This document shows positions 52,055-60,668 of a stretch of 64,000 nucleotides of DNA, piece by piece. Both the position numbers and the translations under genes were made by a program. Positions within the stretch are counted from its first letter, which is position 1, and every line of letters begins with the position of its first letter. The notes beneath the pieces were generated by a model. That model searched no databases and was not told the DNA's origin. It saw nothing but the letters and a program-made list of their open reading frames with translations. Source of the stretch: Mycobacterium sp. AZCC_0083 (GTDB lineage: Bacteria > Actinomycetota > Actinomycetes > Mycobacteriales > Mycobacteriaceae); assembly GCF_014202335.1 (NCBI RefSeq), contig NZ_JACHGP010000009.1, positions 1 to 64,000 on the forward strand, written 5' to 3'.

Positions 52055-52737
52055 GGAATCCACACCCCTGCGAAGTACCCGACCCCGTACGGCGCCCCGC
52101 GGTACCACTCGCGGGCCGACACGGGCGCCGGTTGGGCCAGTCCCGCCAGCACCTGATAGGCGACCCGGCCGATCACACCGGCCGGCAGCGTGGCCAGCGC
52201 GGCCGTGTCACCGCAGGCCAGCGCATCGTCGAGGGCAGCCTGAACCGACGCCGAATCGGGGTCGTAGCCGCCAGGTGCAGTCGGGTCGAGCGTGTGGGCG
52301 CCGTCGGCGACCACCAGCACGCCGACCGCGTCGGCAGCCCCGTCGATCTCGGCGCGCAGGGTCCGACCGCGGGCCATCGCGGTATCCACCCCATGGTCGT
52401 GGGCATGGACCAGGACCTCGGCCCGCGCCCGAGGGCTGACCCGTCCCCGCACCCAGCCGGCGATGAGCGCACACAGCGGAAGGTCGGACGGCGCGCCGGA
52501 ACCCCCTGGTGCCAGTGCGACGGGCACGTCGACGCCATACCCGGCGAACGTGCCGACCGCATCGGACGCGATGACCGCGTCGACTGATCCGACCCCGACG
52601 GCCACCCAGCGGTCAGGAAGCGCCGCTGCGGCACCGAATACGGCTTCGCGCAGGTCGGCCAGTTCATCGGCGGCACCGGACGCGAGCTCGGGCACCAGCA
52701 CGGGCGGCGAAGGGATGATCGCGATGGCGCTCAGCAC
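52051..52737 (-). CDS. Class III extradiol dioxygenase-like protein (Rv2728c-like)
   Basis: 228 residues, alanine-rich. AIIPSPPVLVPELASGAADEL opens the domain and WVAVGVGSV, LVVADGAHTLDPTAPGGYD and EWYRGAPYGVGYFAGVW follow, similar to LigB-like folds. Typical iron-binding histidines are not all recognisable, so catalysis is doubtful. Coupled to miaA by ATGA. Confidence 0.72.
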   Translation of the reverse strand: MLSAIAIIPSPPVLVPELASGAADELADLREAVFGAAAALPDRWVAVGVGSVDAVIASDAVGTFAGYGVDVPVALAPGGSGAPSDLPLCALIAGWVRGRVSPRARAEVLVHAHDHGVDTAMARGRTLRAEIDGAADAVGVLVVADGAHTLDPTAPGGYDPDSASVQAALDDALACGDTAALATLPAGVIGRVAYQVLAGLAQPAPVSAREWYRGAPYGVGYFAGVWIP

Positions 52738-52746
52738 GAATCCACG

Positions 52747-53634
52747 CTAGCCACCGGTTCGTTCGGCGGCTTCGTCGGCGCCCATCGTCGCGGCCTCCCC
52801 GCGCGCGAGGGCTGCCGTGGCCACCACCATCACCGTGACGGCCACCGCCAGCGTGAACCATCCGGCCTCGCCAGGGCGCAACGCCTCGCCGAGCACCACG
52901 ACGCCGAGCACCGACCCCACGATCGGCTCGGTGATGGTCATGGTGGGCAGCGAGGCGGTGAGCGCGCCTGCCCGGAACGACGCCTGCTGCCAGGCGGTGC
53001 CCGCGACGGCCACCGCCACCCAGGCGTACAGCTCCGGCGTCTTCAGCACGGTCACGATGCCTTCGTCCAGACGGTCGACGACTCCCTTGGTGAGCACCGC
53101 GAACAGCCCCCACAGCACCCCGGACACGATCGCCAGCAGCACCGCGCTCACGGGCCCGGAGAAGATCCTCGCGCCGACCACACAGGCCAGGAGCGCGGGG
53201 CCGAGCACCAACAACACCAAGGTCCAGGTCTCGAACGACGCACGCGAGTGACCTTCCGTCGGGTTGCCGACCACCACGATCACCACGACCGCTGCGGCCA
53301 GCAGCGCAGCCCATACCCACTGGAAGCGGCTGACCGGGCGATGCATCAGCCTGGCGTTGATGGGCAACGCGAACAGCAGCGACGTCACCAGCACGGCCTG
53401 CACCAGCAGCACCGACCCGAAGCCGAGCGCCGCCGCCTGCAGGGCGAATCCGGCACCGGACACCGCGCTGCCGAGCCACCACTGACGGTCCTTCAGCAGC
53501 CGGGTGAACAGGCCGAGCGAGCTGACCTGTTCGTCGGTGACGTCGTGCGCCGACTGCTGATGTATGACGTCGCCGACCGCGATGAAGAAGGCCGCACCGA
53601 GCGCCAGCAGGGCGGCGATGTCCGCCTTGTCCAC
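52747..53634 (-). CDS. DMT-superfamily transporter (Rv2729c-like)
   Basis: 295 residues with nine or ten membrane helices arranged as two EamA-like halves; the second half contains TMTITEPIVGSVLGVVVLGEAL, the usual DMT motif. Substrate unknown. Start GTG 53634; the Rv2728c-like gene begins ten bases after its stop. Confidence 0.8.
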   Translation of the reverse strand: MDKADIAALLALGAAFFIAVGDVIHQQSAHDVTDEQVSSLGLFTRLLKDRQWWLGSAVSGAGFALQAAALGFGSVLLVQAVLVTSLLFALPINARLMHRPVSRFQWVWAALLAAAVVVIVVVGNPTEGHSRASFETWTLVLLVLGPALLACVVGARIFSGPVSAVLLAIVSGVLWGLFAVLTKGVVDRLDEGIVTVLKTPELYAWVAVAVAGTAWQQASFRAGALTASLPTMTITEPIVGSVLGVVVLGEALRPGEAGWFTLAVAVTVMVVATAALARGEAATMGADEAAERTGG

Positions 53635-53741
53635 CTGCGACCTCCCATTCGTTGCAGCCGAGCCTAGGCAACTGCTCAGTCAAAGGCGTGCGCACGCCGC
53701 ACGGCGACCTGTTTCAATAGCGTGCGAGAGCGTTAGATGGC

Positions 53742-53778
53742 GCCGCGTTGCGCGGCAGGAGCGGGGGTTAGCCCCCGC
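53742..53778 (+). promoter_or_regulatory. Tandem GC-rich hairpins in the leader of the DUF349 gene
   Basis: Hairpin one GCCGCG-TTG-CGCGGC (53742-53756) and hairpin two GCGGGGG-TTAG-CCCCCGC (53761-53778) stand back to back, the second ending 21 bp before ATG 53800 and just before the GAGG ribosome site. They could modulate translation or stability. They do not match the C-rich loops of 6C RNA. Confidence 0.5.
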
Positions 53779-53799
53779 GGAGGGCACGAGGATACGAAT

Positions 53800-55116
53800 A
53801 TGACCACCAGCGAGTCAGGCGAGGCACCCAAGCCCACCCCCCGACCAGGACCACCGCGGCCCGCCCCGAGGCCCGGCGGCCGACCCCCGGTCGTGGCCGT
53901 GGTCACCGCCGACCCGCATCGATTCGGCCGCGTCGACCCGGACGGCACCGTCTGGCTGATCACCTCCGCGGGCGAACGTCAGATCGGGTCGTGGCAGGCC
54001 GGCGACAACGAGGCGGCCTTCGCGCACTTCGGTCGCCGCTACGACGACCTGCACACCGAGGTCGCGCTGATGGAGGGGCGCCTGGCGGCCGGCACCGGCG
54101 ACGCGCGCAAGATCAAGTCCGCGGCGGCCCAGATTGCCGAGAGCCTGCCGACCGCGTCGGTGCTCGGTGACGTCGACGCGCTCGCTGCCCGGCTGACCGC
54201 AATCGTCGACCAGGCCGACGCCAGCGCCCTTGAGGACCGGGCCCGGCGCGACGAGCACCGCGCCGCGCAGACCGCCCACAAGGAGGCATTGGCCGTCGAG
54301 GCCGAGACCATCGCCGCCGAGTCCACTCAGTGGAAGTCCGCGGGCGACCGGCTGCGCGAGATCCTCGACGAGTGGCGCACGATCACGGGGTTGGACCGCA
54401 AGACCGACGACGCGCTCTGGAAGCGGTACTCGGCGGCGCGTGAGACGTTCAACCGGCGGCGCGGGTCGCACTTCGCCGAACTCGACCGTGAGCGGGTCGG
54501 CGCGCGCCAGGCCAAGGAGGCCCTGTGCGAACGCGCTGAGGCGCTTTCCGACTCGACCGACTGGGGCCCCACCGGCGCGACGTTCCGCGACCTCCTGACG
54601 GAGTGGAAGGCCGCGGGACGGGCGTCCAAGGAAGTCGACGACGCATTGTGGGCGCGGTTCAAGGGCGCCCAGGACAAGTTCTTCTCGGCCCGCAACGCCA
54701 CCAACGCCGAGCGCGACGCCGAATTCGGTGCCAACGCCGACGCGAAGCAGACGCTGCTCGCCCAGGCGGAGGCCATCGACAGCACCGATCCGGACGCCGC
54801 GCGCGCGGCGCTGCGGGCGATCGAGGACAAGTGGGACGCCATCGGCAAGGTGCCCCGCGAACGCGGCGCCGAGCTCGAGCGTCGACTACGCGTCGTGGAG
54901 AAGCGGATTCGCGACGCGGCATCGACCGGCTGGACGGATCCGGAGGCACAGGCCAGGGCCGACCAGTTCCGGGTTCGGGCCGAGCAATACGAGCAGCAGG
55001 CCGTCAAGGCCGACGCCGCTGGCCGCACCAAGGACGCCGAGCAGGCGCGGGCGAACGCCACGCAGTGGCGGGAATGGGCCGAGGCGGCGGTCGAGGCGCT
55101 CGGCAAGAAGCGCTAG
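53800..55116 (+). CDS. DUF349 coiled-coil protein (Rv2731-like)
   Basis: 438 residues. A proline-rich N-terminus (residues 10-35) leads to VTADPHRFGRVDPDGTVWLIT, then three DUF349 repeats with the pattern of WK..GDRLREILDEWR, D..LWKRYSAARETF and WG.TGATFRDLLTEWKAAG. Most of the chain is charged helix. The related E. coli YjfP/YqhP-like annotations do not help; function is unknown. GAGG sits eight bases before ATG 53800, after two leader hairpins. It overlaps the convergent Rv2732c-like gene by four bases. Confidence 0.82.
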   Translation: MTTSESGEAPKPTPRPGPPRPAPRPGGRPPVVAVVTADPHRFGRVDPDGTVWLITSAGERQIGSWQAGDNEAAFAHFGRRYDDLHTEVALMEGRLAAGTGDARKIKSAAAQIAESLPTASVLGDVDALAARLTAIVDQADASALEDRARRDEHRAAQTAHKEALAVEAETIAAESTQWKSAGDRLREILDEWRTITGLDRKTDDALWKRYSAARETFNRRRGSHFAELDRERVGARQAKEALCERAEALSDSTDWGPTGATFRDLLTEWKAAGRASKEVDDALWARFKGAQDKFFSARNATNAERDAEFGANADAKQTLLAQAEAIDSTDPDAARAALRAIEDKWDAIGKVPRERGAELERRLRVVEKRIRDAASTGWTDPEAQARADQFRVRAEQYEQQAVKADAAGRTKDAEQARANATQWREWAEAAVEALGKKR

Positions 55117-55694
55117 GCCGGACCGGGGTTGTCGCCGTTGTCGTCCAGCAGCCCCTTGGGCTGCCGTTCGGCGACGTACCTGCGGCGCTCCTCCTCGGCC
55201 GCCAGCTGCACCGCCGTGCGCGACCACACCGCGCGCGCCCAGTGGAAGGTCAGCAGGATCACCGCGATCCAGGCCACGATCAGGCCGATGCCAGGTCCCG
55301 GGTGCGCCGTGCCGACCGTCTGACGGGACCACACGGCCAGCATCCCCAGCGGGCACGCCACCGCCGATCCGGCAAGGGCGATCCATGCGACGGCCCAGCG
55401 CCGGGTCAGCAGGGCCAGTATCGAGAAGCCCACGCTGAACACCAGGACCAGCCAGACGAACACGCGCGAGGGCAGGGCTATCGCGGCCTGGATGGCCGCG
55501 TCGTCGCCTGCCAGAACGTCGATCCCCTTGGCACCACCGGTGTGCGGGAGGACGAACGACGCCAGGATGACGAACACCAGGATCGCGACCACCAGTGCCC
55601 GCGACCCTGGGTCGATTTCGCGTGCGACGCGGCGCTCGGCGTCCTCGATGTCGCCCTTGAAGTCGTCGAAGTCCGGTGCGTTGCGGTCGGTCAC
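55113..55694 (-). CDS. Membrane protein (Rv2732c-like)
   Basis: 193 residues: acidic N-terminus (FDDFKGDIEDAERRVAREID), four membrane segments between about residues 35 and 160, and a charged tail. Conserved next to miaB in mycobacteria; function unknown. GTG 55694 overlaps the miaB stop (GTGA), so translation is coupled; GTG 55703 is an alternative. Confidence 0.78.
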   Translation of the reverse strand: MTDRNAPDFDDFKGDIEDAERRVAREIDPGSRALVVAILVFVILASFVLPHTGGAKGIDVLAGDDAAIQAAIALPSRVFVWLVLVFSVGFSILALLTRRWAVAWIALAGSAVACPLGMLAVWSRQTVGTAHPGPGIGLIVAWIAVILLTFHWARAVWSRTAVQLAAEEERRRYVAERQPKGLLDDNGDNPGPA

Positions 55695-57220
55695 AGGGCG
55701 CACCCCGTCGTCACCGGTCGAGCGGGTGGTGCTCCCACCGCTGGCATGCCGAGGCCGACGTTGGTGGTCACGCGACGCCCCGCCTCGTGTGCGTCGCCCG
55801 CGCGGGTCCGCCGATGGTCGGAGATGTCGGCGTCGGCGATCAGGTGATGCGGCGCGGCAGCGGTCACCGTGGTGGTGACGACGTCGCCGGGCCGGATGTC
55901 GCGGCCGCCAGGCGCGAAGTGCACCAGTCGGCCGTCACGGGCCCGGCCCGACATCCGCGCGGTGCTGGCGTCCTTGCGTCCCTCGCCGGTGGCCACCAGG
56001 AGTTCGACGGTCGAGCCCACCTTGGCGAGGTTCTCCTCCCAGGAGATTCGCTCCTGCAGGTCGACAAGGCGCATATAACGCTCCTGCACAACGGCTTTGG
56101 GCAGTTGGTCGGGTAACTCCGCCGCCGGTGTGCCCGGTCGCTTGGAGTACTGGAAGGTGAAGGCCGTGGCGAACCGGGCTCGCTCCACGACGTCGAGCGT
56201 TGCCGCGAAGTCCTCTTCGGTCTCGCCGGGAAATCCAACGATGAGGTCAGTGGTGATGGCGGCGTTCGGGATCGCGGCGCGGACCCTGTCGATGATGCCG
56301 AGGTAGCGCTCGGCGCGGTAGGAACGGCGCATCGCCTTCAGGATCCGGTCCGATCCGGACTGCAGCGGCATGTGCAGCGTCGGGCAGACGTTGGGGGTGA
56401 CCGCCATGGCTTCGATGACGTCGTCGGTGAACTCGGCCGGATGCGGCGAGGTGAACCGCACCCGCTCCAGTCCTTCGACCCGCCCACACGCTTTCAGCAA
56501 CTTCGCGAATGCGCCGCGGTCACGCGGAATGTCGGGGTCGGCGAACGATACGCCGTACGCGTTCACGTTCTGCCCGAGCAGGGTGACCTCGAGAACGCCC
56601 TGATCGACCAACGACTGCACCTCGGCGAGAACGTCGCCGGGTCGCCGGTCGACCTCCTTGCCGCGCAGCGCGGGCACGATGCAGAACGTGCAGGTGTTGT
56701 TGCACCCCACCGAGATGGAAACCCATGCGGCATAGCTGGATTCCCGCGCGGCGGGCAGCGCCGACGGGAATTCCTGCAACGCTTCGAAGATCTCGACCTG
56801 GGCGACCTTGTTGTGCCGAGCGCGTTCAAGCAGCGTCGGCAGTGAGCCGATGTTGTGCGTGCCGAACACGACGTCGACCCACGGTGCCTTCCGCAGCACC
56901 GCATCGCGGTCCTTCTGCGCAAGGCACCCACCGACGGCGATCTGCATGTCGGGGTTGGCCTCCTTGCGGGGCACCAGGTGACTGATGTTGCCGTACAGCT
57001 TGTTGTCGGCGTTCTCCCGCACGGCGCAGGTGTTGAACACCACGACGTCGGCATCGACACCGTCGGCGGCGCGGCGGTAACCTGCCTCCTCCAGCAGGCC
57101 CGCGAGCCGCTCGGAGTCGTGCACGTTCATCTGGCAGCCGTAGGTCCGGACCTGATAGGTGCGCGCGTCGCGTCGGTCGTCGGCGGTGGCCGGCGCCTCG
57201 CGCGTCACCGTGGAAGTCAC
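55691..57220 (-). CDS. miaB: tRNA-2-methylthio-N6-dimethylallyladenosine synthase MiaB
   Basis: 509 residues. The UPF0004 domain has YQVRTYGCQMNVHDSER, FNTCAVRENAD and GGCLAQ (three cysteines for the second Fe-S cluster). The radical-SAM motif is VGCNNTCTFCIVPALRG (CxxxCxxC). A TRAM domain ends near residue 460. It adds the methylthio group to i6A37 made by MiaA. Start GTG 57220 follows TACCAT with six bases. The long frame to 57775 is a shadow of gluA. Confidence 0.94.
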   Translation of the reverse strand: MTSTVTREAPATADDRRDARTYQVRTYGCQMNVHDSERLAGLLEEAGYRRAADGVDADVVVFNTCAVRENADNKLYGNISHLVPRKEANPDMQIAVGGCLAQKDRDAVLRKAPWVDVVFGTHNIGSLPTLLERARHNKVAQVEIFEALQEFPSALPAARESSYAAWVSISVGCNNTCTFCIVPALRGKEVDRRPGDVLAEVQSLVDQGVLEVTLLGQNVNAYGVSFADPDIPRDRGAFAKLLKACGRVEGLERVRFTSPHPAEFTDDVIEAMAVTPNVCPTLHMPLQSGSDRILKAMRRSYRAERYLGIIDRVRAAIPNAAITTDLIVGFPGETEEDFAATLDVVERARFATAFTFQYSKRPGTPAAELPDQLPKAVVQERYMRLVDLQERISWEENLAKVGSTVELLVATGEGRKDASTARMSGRARDGRLVHFAPGGRDIRPGDVVTTTVTAAAPHHLIADADISDHRRTRAGDAHEAGRRVTTNVGLGMPAVGAPPARPVTTGCAL

Positions 57221-57226
57221 GGACCA

Positions 57227-57232
57227 ATGGTA
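57227..57232 (-). promoter_or_regulatory. -10 box for leaderless miaB mRNA
   Basis: Minus strand TACCAT fits TANNNT and ends six bases before GTG 57220. Confidence 0.5.
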
Positions 57233-57323
57233 CGGGCGGGCAAGAGCAGACCCAATTCCGTCAAATGTGCCGGATTGCCGAGAGCCCGGCGAGCTGAACG
57301 TTACCTGGGTAGTGTCTGAGCGC

Positions 57324-58109
57324 ATGAGCGATGGCGGGGGGGCTGCCGCACCCAGCGATACGACGCGCGATGCCGGTCCGATGGTCTCAATCCAGGGCGT
57401 CAACAAGCACTTCGGCAGCTTGCACGTGCTCAAGGACATCAACCTGACGGTGGACCGCGGGCAGGTCATCGTCGTGCTTGGGCCGTCCGGGTCCGGCAAG
57501 TCGACGTTGTGCCGCACCATCAATCGCCTCGAGACCATCGACTCCGGCACCATCGCGATCGACGGTGAGGTGCTGCCGGCCGAGGGACGCAAGCTCGCGC
57601 AGCTGCGATCCGACGTCGGGATGGTGTTCCAGTCGTTCAATCTGTTCGCGCACAAGACGATCGTGGATAACGTCACGCTGGCGCCGGTCAAGGTACGCAA
57701 GGTCGCCAAGGACAAGGCCCGCGAGAAGGCCATGGAGTTGTTGGAGCGCGTCGGCGTCGCCAACCAGGCCGACAAGTATCCGGCTCAGCTCTCCGGCGGC
57801 CAGCAGCAGCGGGTGGCGATCGCCCGGTCACTCGCGATGAACCCGAAGGTGATGCTGTTCGACGAGCCGACCAGCGCACTGGACCCCGAGATGATCAGCG
57901 AGGTGCTGAACGTGATGACGGGCCTCGCCGCGGACGGGATGACCATGCTGGTGGTGACTCACGAAATGGGCTTTGCACGGGGTGCCGCCCACCGCGTCGT
58001 GTTCATGGCCGACGGGGCAATCGTCGAGCACGCGGCACCAGAAGACTTCTTCTCCAATCCGAAATCCGACCGCGCCAAGGACTTCCTCGGCAAGATCCTC
58101 AACCACTGA
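57324..58109 (+). CDS. gluA: Glutamate ABC transporter ATP-binding protein
   Basis: 261 residues, polar amino-acid importer class. Walker A LGPSGSGKST, Q-loop VFQSFNLF, signature LSGGQQQRVAIARSLA, Walker B VMLFDEPTSALD, switch His in VVTHEMGF. The four genes gluA-D run together in the C. glutamicum order. ATG 57324 gives a 19-residue extension before the conserved MVSIQGVNKHFG; TAGTGT (57310-57315) is a possible -10 close to a leaderless start. ATG 57381 is an alternative. Confidence 0.9.
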   Translation: MSDGGGAAAPSDTTRDAGPMVSIQGVNKHFGSLHVLKDINLTVDRGQVIVVLGPSGSGKSTLCRTINRLETIDSGTIAIDGEVLPAEGRKLAQLRSDVGMVFQSFNLFAHKTIVDNVTLAPVKVRKVAKDKAREKAMELLERVGVANQADKYPAQLSGGQQQRVAIARSLAMNPKVMLFDEPTSALDPEMISEVLNVMTGLAADGMTMLVVTHEMGFARGAAHRVVFMADGAIVEHAAPEDFFSNPKSDRAKDFLGKILNH

Positions 58110-58132
58110 TGTCCCGTCGAAAGGAAACGACT

Positions 58133-58969
58133 GTGCCTTCTGCCAGGCCTTCACGCACCAAATCCGCCCTACGATTCGCCGCCGTGGCGCTCGCCGTCGC
58201 AATGCCGTTCTCGCTGGCCGCCTGTGGCGGCGGAGGCAGCGGTGGCGGCGGCGACACGATCGTCATCGGAACCAAGTTCGACCAGCCGGGTCTTGGACTG
58301 AAGAACCCGGACGGCACGATGAGTGGCTTCGACGTCGACGTCGCGAAGTACGTCGCCAAGGAGCTGGGCTTCGCCGAGGACAAGATCGAGTGGAAGGAAT
58401 CGCCGTCGGGGCAGCGTGAGACGCTGATCCAGAACGATCAGGTCAAGTTCATCGCGGCCACCTACTCGATCACCGACGCCCGCAAGGAGAAGGTCGACTT
58501 CGCCGGGCCCTACCTGATCACCGGCCAGAGCCTGTTGGTCAAGGCGGACAACACCGACATCACCGGCGCCGAGTCACTGCAGAACAACAAGAAGTTGTGC
58601 TCCGTTTCGGGTTCGACGCCCGCGCAGCGCATCAAGGACAAGTACCCCGGCGTGCAGCTGCAGCAGTACGACACCTATTCGGCCTGTGTCGAGGCGCTGA
58701 AGAACGGCGCAGTCGACGCGGTGACCACCGACGAAGTGATCCTGGCCGGCTACGCGGCGCAGAGCCCCGGGACGTTCAAGGTGGTCGGCGGGACGTTCTC
58801 GGAGGAGCGCTACGGCATCGGCCTCAAGAAGGGCGATACCGAACTGAAGACCAAGATCAACGACGCCATCACCAAGATGGAGAAGGACGGCGCCTGGAAG
58901 ACGGCGTTCGACAAGAACCTCGGACCCGCGGGCATCACGGCGCCGACGCCGCCGACGGTCGACAAGTAG
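58133..58969 (+). CDS. gluB: Glutamate-binding lipoprotein
   Basis: 278 residues from GTG 58133. Signal peptide with lipobox LAAC, then a glycine-rich linker and the type 3 periplasmic solute-binding fold: FDVDVAKYVAKELGF, ATYSITDARKEKVDFAGPYL, and VTTDEVILAGYA. It captures glutamate (or aspartate/glutamine) at the membrane surface. AAAGGA lies before GTG 58133; the ATG at 58109 overlapping gluA is an alternative with weaker support. Confidence 0.9.
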   Translation: MPSARPSRTKSALRFAAVALAVAMPFSLAACGGGGSGGGGDTIVIGTKFDQPGLGLKNPDGTMSGFDVDVAKYVAKELGFAEDKIEWKESPSGQRETLIQNDQVKFIAATYSITDARKEKVDFAGPYLITGQSLLVKADNTDITGAESLQNNKKLCSVSGSTPAQRIKDKYPGVQLQQYDTYSACVEALKNGAVDAVTTDEVILAGYAAQSPGTFKVVGGTFSEERYGIGLKKGDTELKTKINDAITKMEKDGAWKTAFDKNLGPAGITAPTPPTVDK

Positions 58970-58995
58970 CCGACGAGTAAACGAGCCGCACTGAC

Positions 58996-59676
58996 GTGTT
59001 GCACTTCGGTGACAACGCCTACGACCTCGTCGGGGCGTTCTGGACCACGATCCAGCTGACGTTCCTGTCGGCGATCGGGGCGCTCATTCTTGGCACCCTG
59101 CTGGCCGCGATGCGGCTATCGCCGGTGCCGATGCTCGCCTGGCTCGGTACGGCCTACGTCAACGTGGTGCGCAACACGCCGCTGACCCTGATCCTGCTGT
59201 TCTGTTCGTTTGGTCTGGCAGGGACGCTGGGGATCACGCTGGTGGACAGGAATTCGCCGACGTCGATCGACGACAGCAACTTCCGGCTCGCGGTGCTGGG
59301 GTTGTCGGTCTACACGGCGGCATTCGTGTGCGAGACGGTTCGATCGGGCGTCAACACCGTTCCGCTCGGGCAGGCGGAGGCGGCGCGATCGCTGGGCTTT
59401 ACGTTCAGCCAGAACCTGCGAATCGTGCTGCTGCCACAGGCCTTTCGTTCGGTGTTGATTCCGCTCGGTTCGGTGCTGATCGCGTTGACGAAGAACACCA
59501 CGATCGCCTCGGCCATCGGGGTGGCGGAGGCGGCGCTGTTGATGAAGGCGATGGTCGAGAACCAGGCCGCTCTGCTGCTGATCAGCGGTATCTTCGCCGC
59601 CGGGTTCGTCGTCCTGACGTTGCCGATGGGGTTGTTGTTCGGTTGGCTCGGCAAACGGCTGGCGGTGGCGAGATGA
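58996..59676 (+). CDS. gluC: Glutamate ABC transporter permease
   Basis: 226 residues, five or six membrane helices. The EAA loop is EAARSLGFTFSQNLRIVLLPQAFRS (Glu-Ala-Ala-x3-Gly-x9-Ile-x-Leu-P). Start GTG 58996, 26 bases after the gluB stop. Its stop overlaps the gluD start (ATGA). Confidence 0.88.
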   Translation: MLHFGDNAYDLVGAFWTTIQLTFLSAIGALILGTLLAAMRLSPVPMLAWLGTAYVNVVRNTPLTLILLFCSFGLAGTLGITLVDRNSPTSIDDSNFRLAVLGLSVYTAAFVCETVRSGVNTVPLGQAEAARSLGFTFSQNLRIVLLPQAFRSVLIPLGSVLIALTKNTTIASAIGVAEAALLMKAMVENQAALLLISGIFAAGFVVLTLPMGLLFGWLGKRLAVAR

Positions 59677-60563
59677 CCGGGTCATCGGTTCTGTTCGACG
59701 CACCAGGACCGCGGGCGCTGATCCGCAACCGCATCATCAGTGTGGTGGCGGTGGTCCTGACCCTGCTGGCGCTCTGGGTGGTGTACTCGAAGTTCGAGGC
59801 CAAGGGCCAACTGACGGCCGCGAAGTGGGAGCCGTTCCTCACCGCCAACCTGTGGAAGACCTATCTGCTGCCGGGCATCCAGGGCACGCTGACCGCCGCC
59901 GCGGTGTCGATCGTGCTTGCGCTAGTGCTCGGCTTCCTCCTCGGCGTCGGCAGACTGTCCCATCAACCGGTGATCAGTTGGTTCTGTGCGGTGTTCGTGG
60001 AGTTCTTCCGCGCGGTGCCCGTGCTGATCATGATGATCTTCGCCTACTTCCTCTACGCGCAGTACGACGTCGTCCCGTCGAAGTACCTTGCACTCGCCGG
60101 CGTGATCACCGGCCTCACGCTCTACAACGGTGCGGTGATCGCCGAGATCGTCAGGTCGGGCGTCAACGCCTTGCCGAAGGGACAGGCGGAGGCCGCGTCC
60201 GCGCTCGGCCTTCGCTGGGGCCAGACCATGCGGGCCATCCTGCTGCCGCAGGCGGTCACGTCGATGCTGCCGGTGCTGATCTCGCAGCTGGTGGTCGTGC
60301 TCAAGGACACCGCAATCGGCTACCAGATCACGTTCCTCGAGATGGTCCGGCAGGGCACCAACGTCGGTGCTGCATACAGCAACTACATCCCTGCGCTGAC
60401 CGTCGTCGCGTTGTTGATGATCGCCGTCAACTTCACGCTGTCGAGTTTCGCGACACGGGTGGAGCGCAGGCTACGACGGTCGAAGCGTGGTCCGGAACCG
60501 CTCCACGCGGACGCACCGGTCACGCAGGGTTCGTTCGGCGCAGGCGCCGGCGGCACCATCTGA
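59673..60563 (+). CDS. gluD: Glutamate ABC transporter permease
   Basis: 296 residues. An N-terminal membrane helix (about 23-43), then the permease core; the EAA loop is EAASALGLRWGQTMRAILLPQA. The C-terminal 50 residues are hydrophilic and basic. Coupled to gluC by ATGA. The large frame beginning at 59328 is not supported. Confidence 0.88.
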   Translation: MTGSSVLFDAPGPRALIRNRIISVVAVVLTLLALWVVYSKFEAKGQLTAAKWEPFLTANLWKTYLLPGIQGTLTAAAVSIVLALVLGFLLGVGRLSHQPVISWFCAVFVEFFRAVPVLIMMIFAYFLYAQYDVVPSKYLALAGVITGLTLYNGAVIAEIVRSGVNALPKGQAEAASALGLRWGQTMRAILLPQAVTSMLPVLISQLVVVLKDTAIGYQITFLEMVRQGTNVGAAYSNYIPALTVVALLMIAVNFTLSSFATRVERRLRRSKRGPEPLHADAPVTQGSFGAGAGGTI

Positions 60564-60612
60564 CCCCGGAGCGTTGAACCCGGCGCGCTCCCGGTTCGTG
60601 TCCTAAGTGGTT

Positions 60613-60628
60613 CGCGCGATATCGCGCG
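60613..60628. promoter_or_regulatory. 16-bp perfect palindrome after gluD
   Basis: CGCGCGAT directly followed by ATCGCGCG, 50 bp after the gluD stop and 40 bp before the exported-protein gene. It may be an operator for that gene or part of a gluD 3' structure; there is no T-tract. Confidence 0.45.
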
Positions 60629-60668
60629 TGACCGGATGACCAGCTGACGCACTCAATGGGGAGTTGCC

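Noticed and set aside
53742..53778. 6C-type regulatory RNA
   Set aside because: The hairpin loops are TTG and TTAG, not runs of cytosine.
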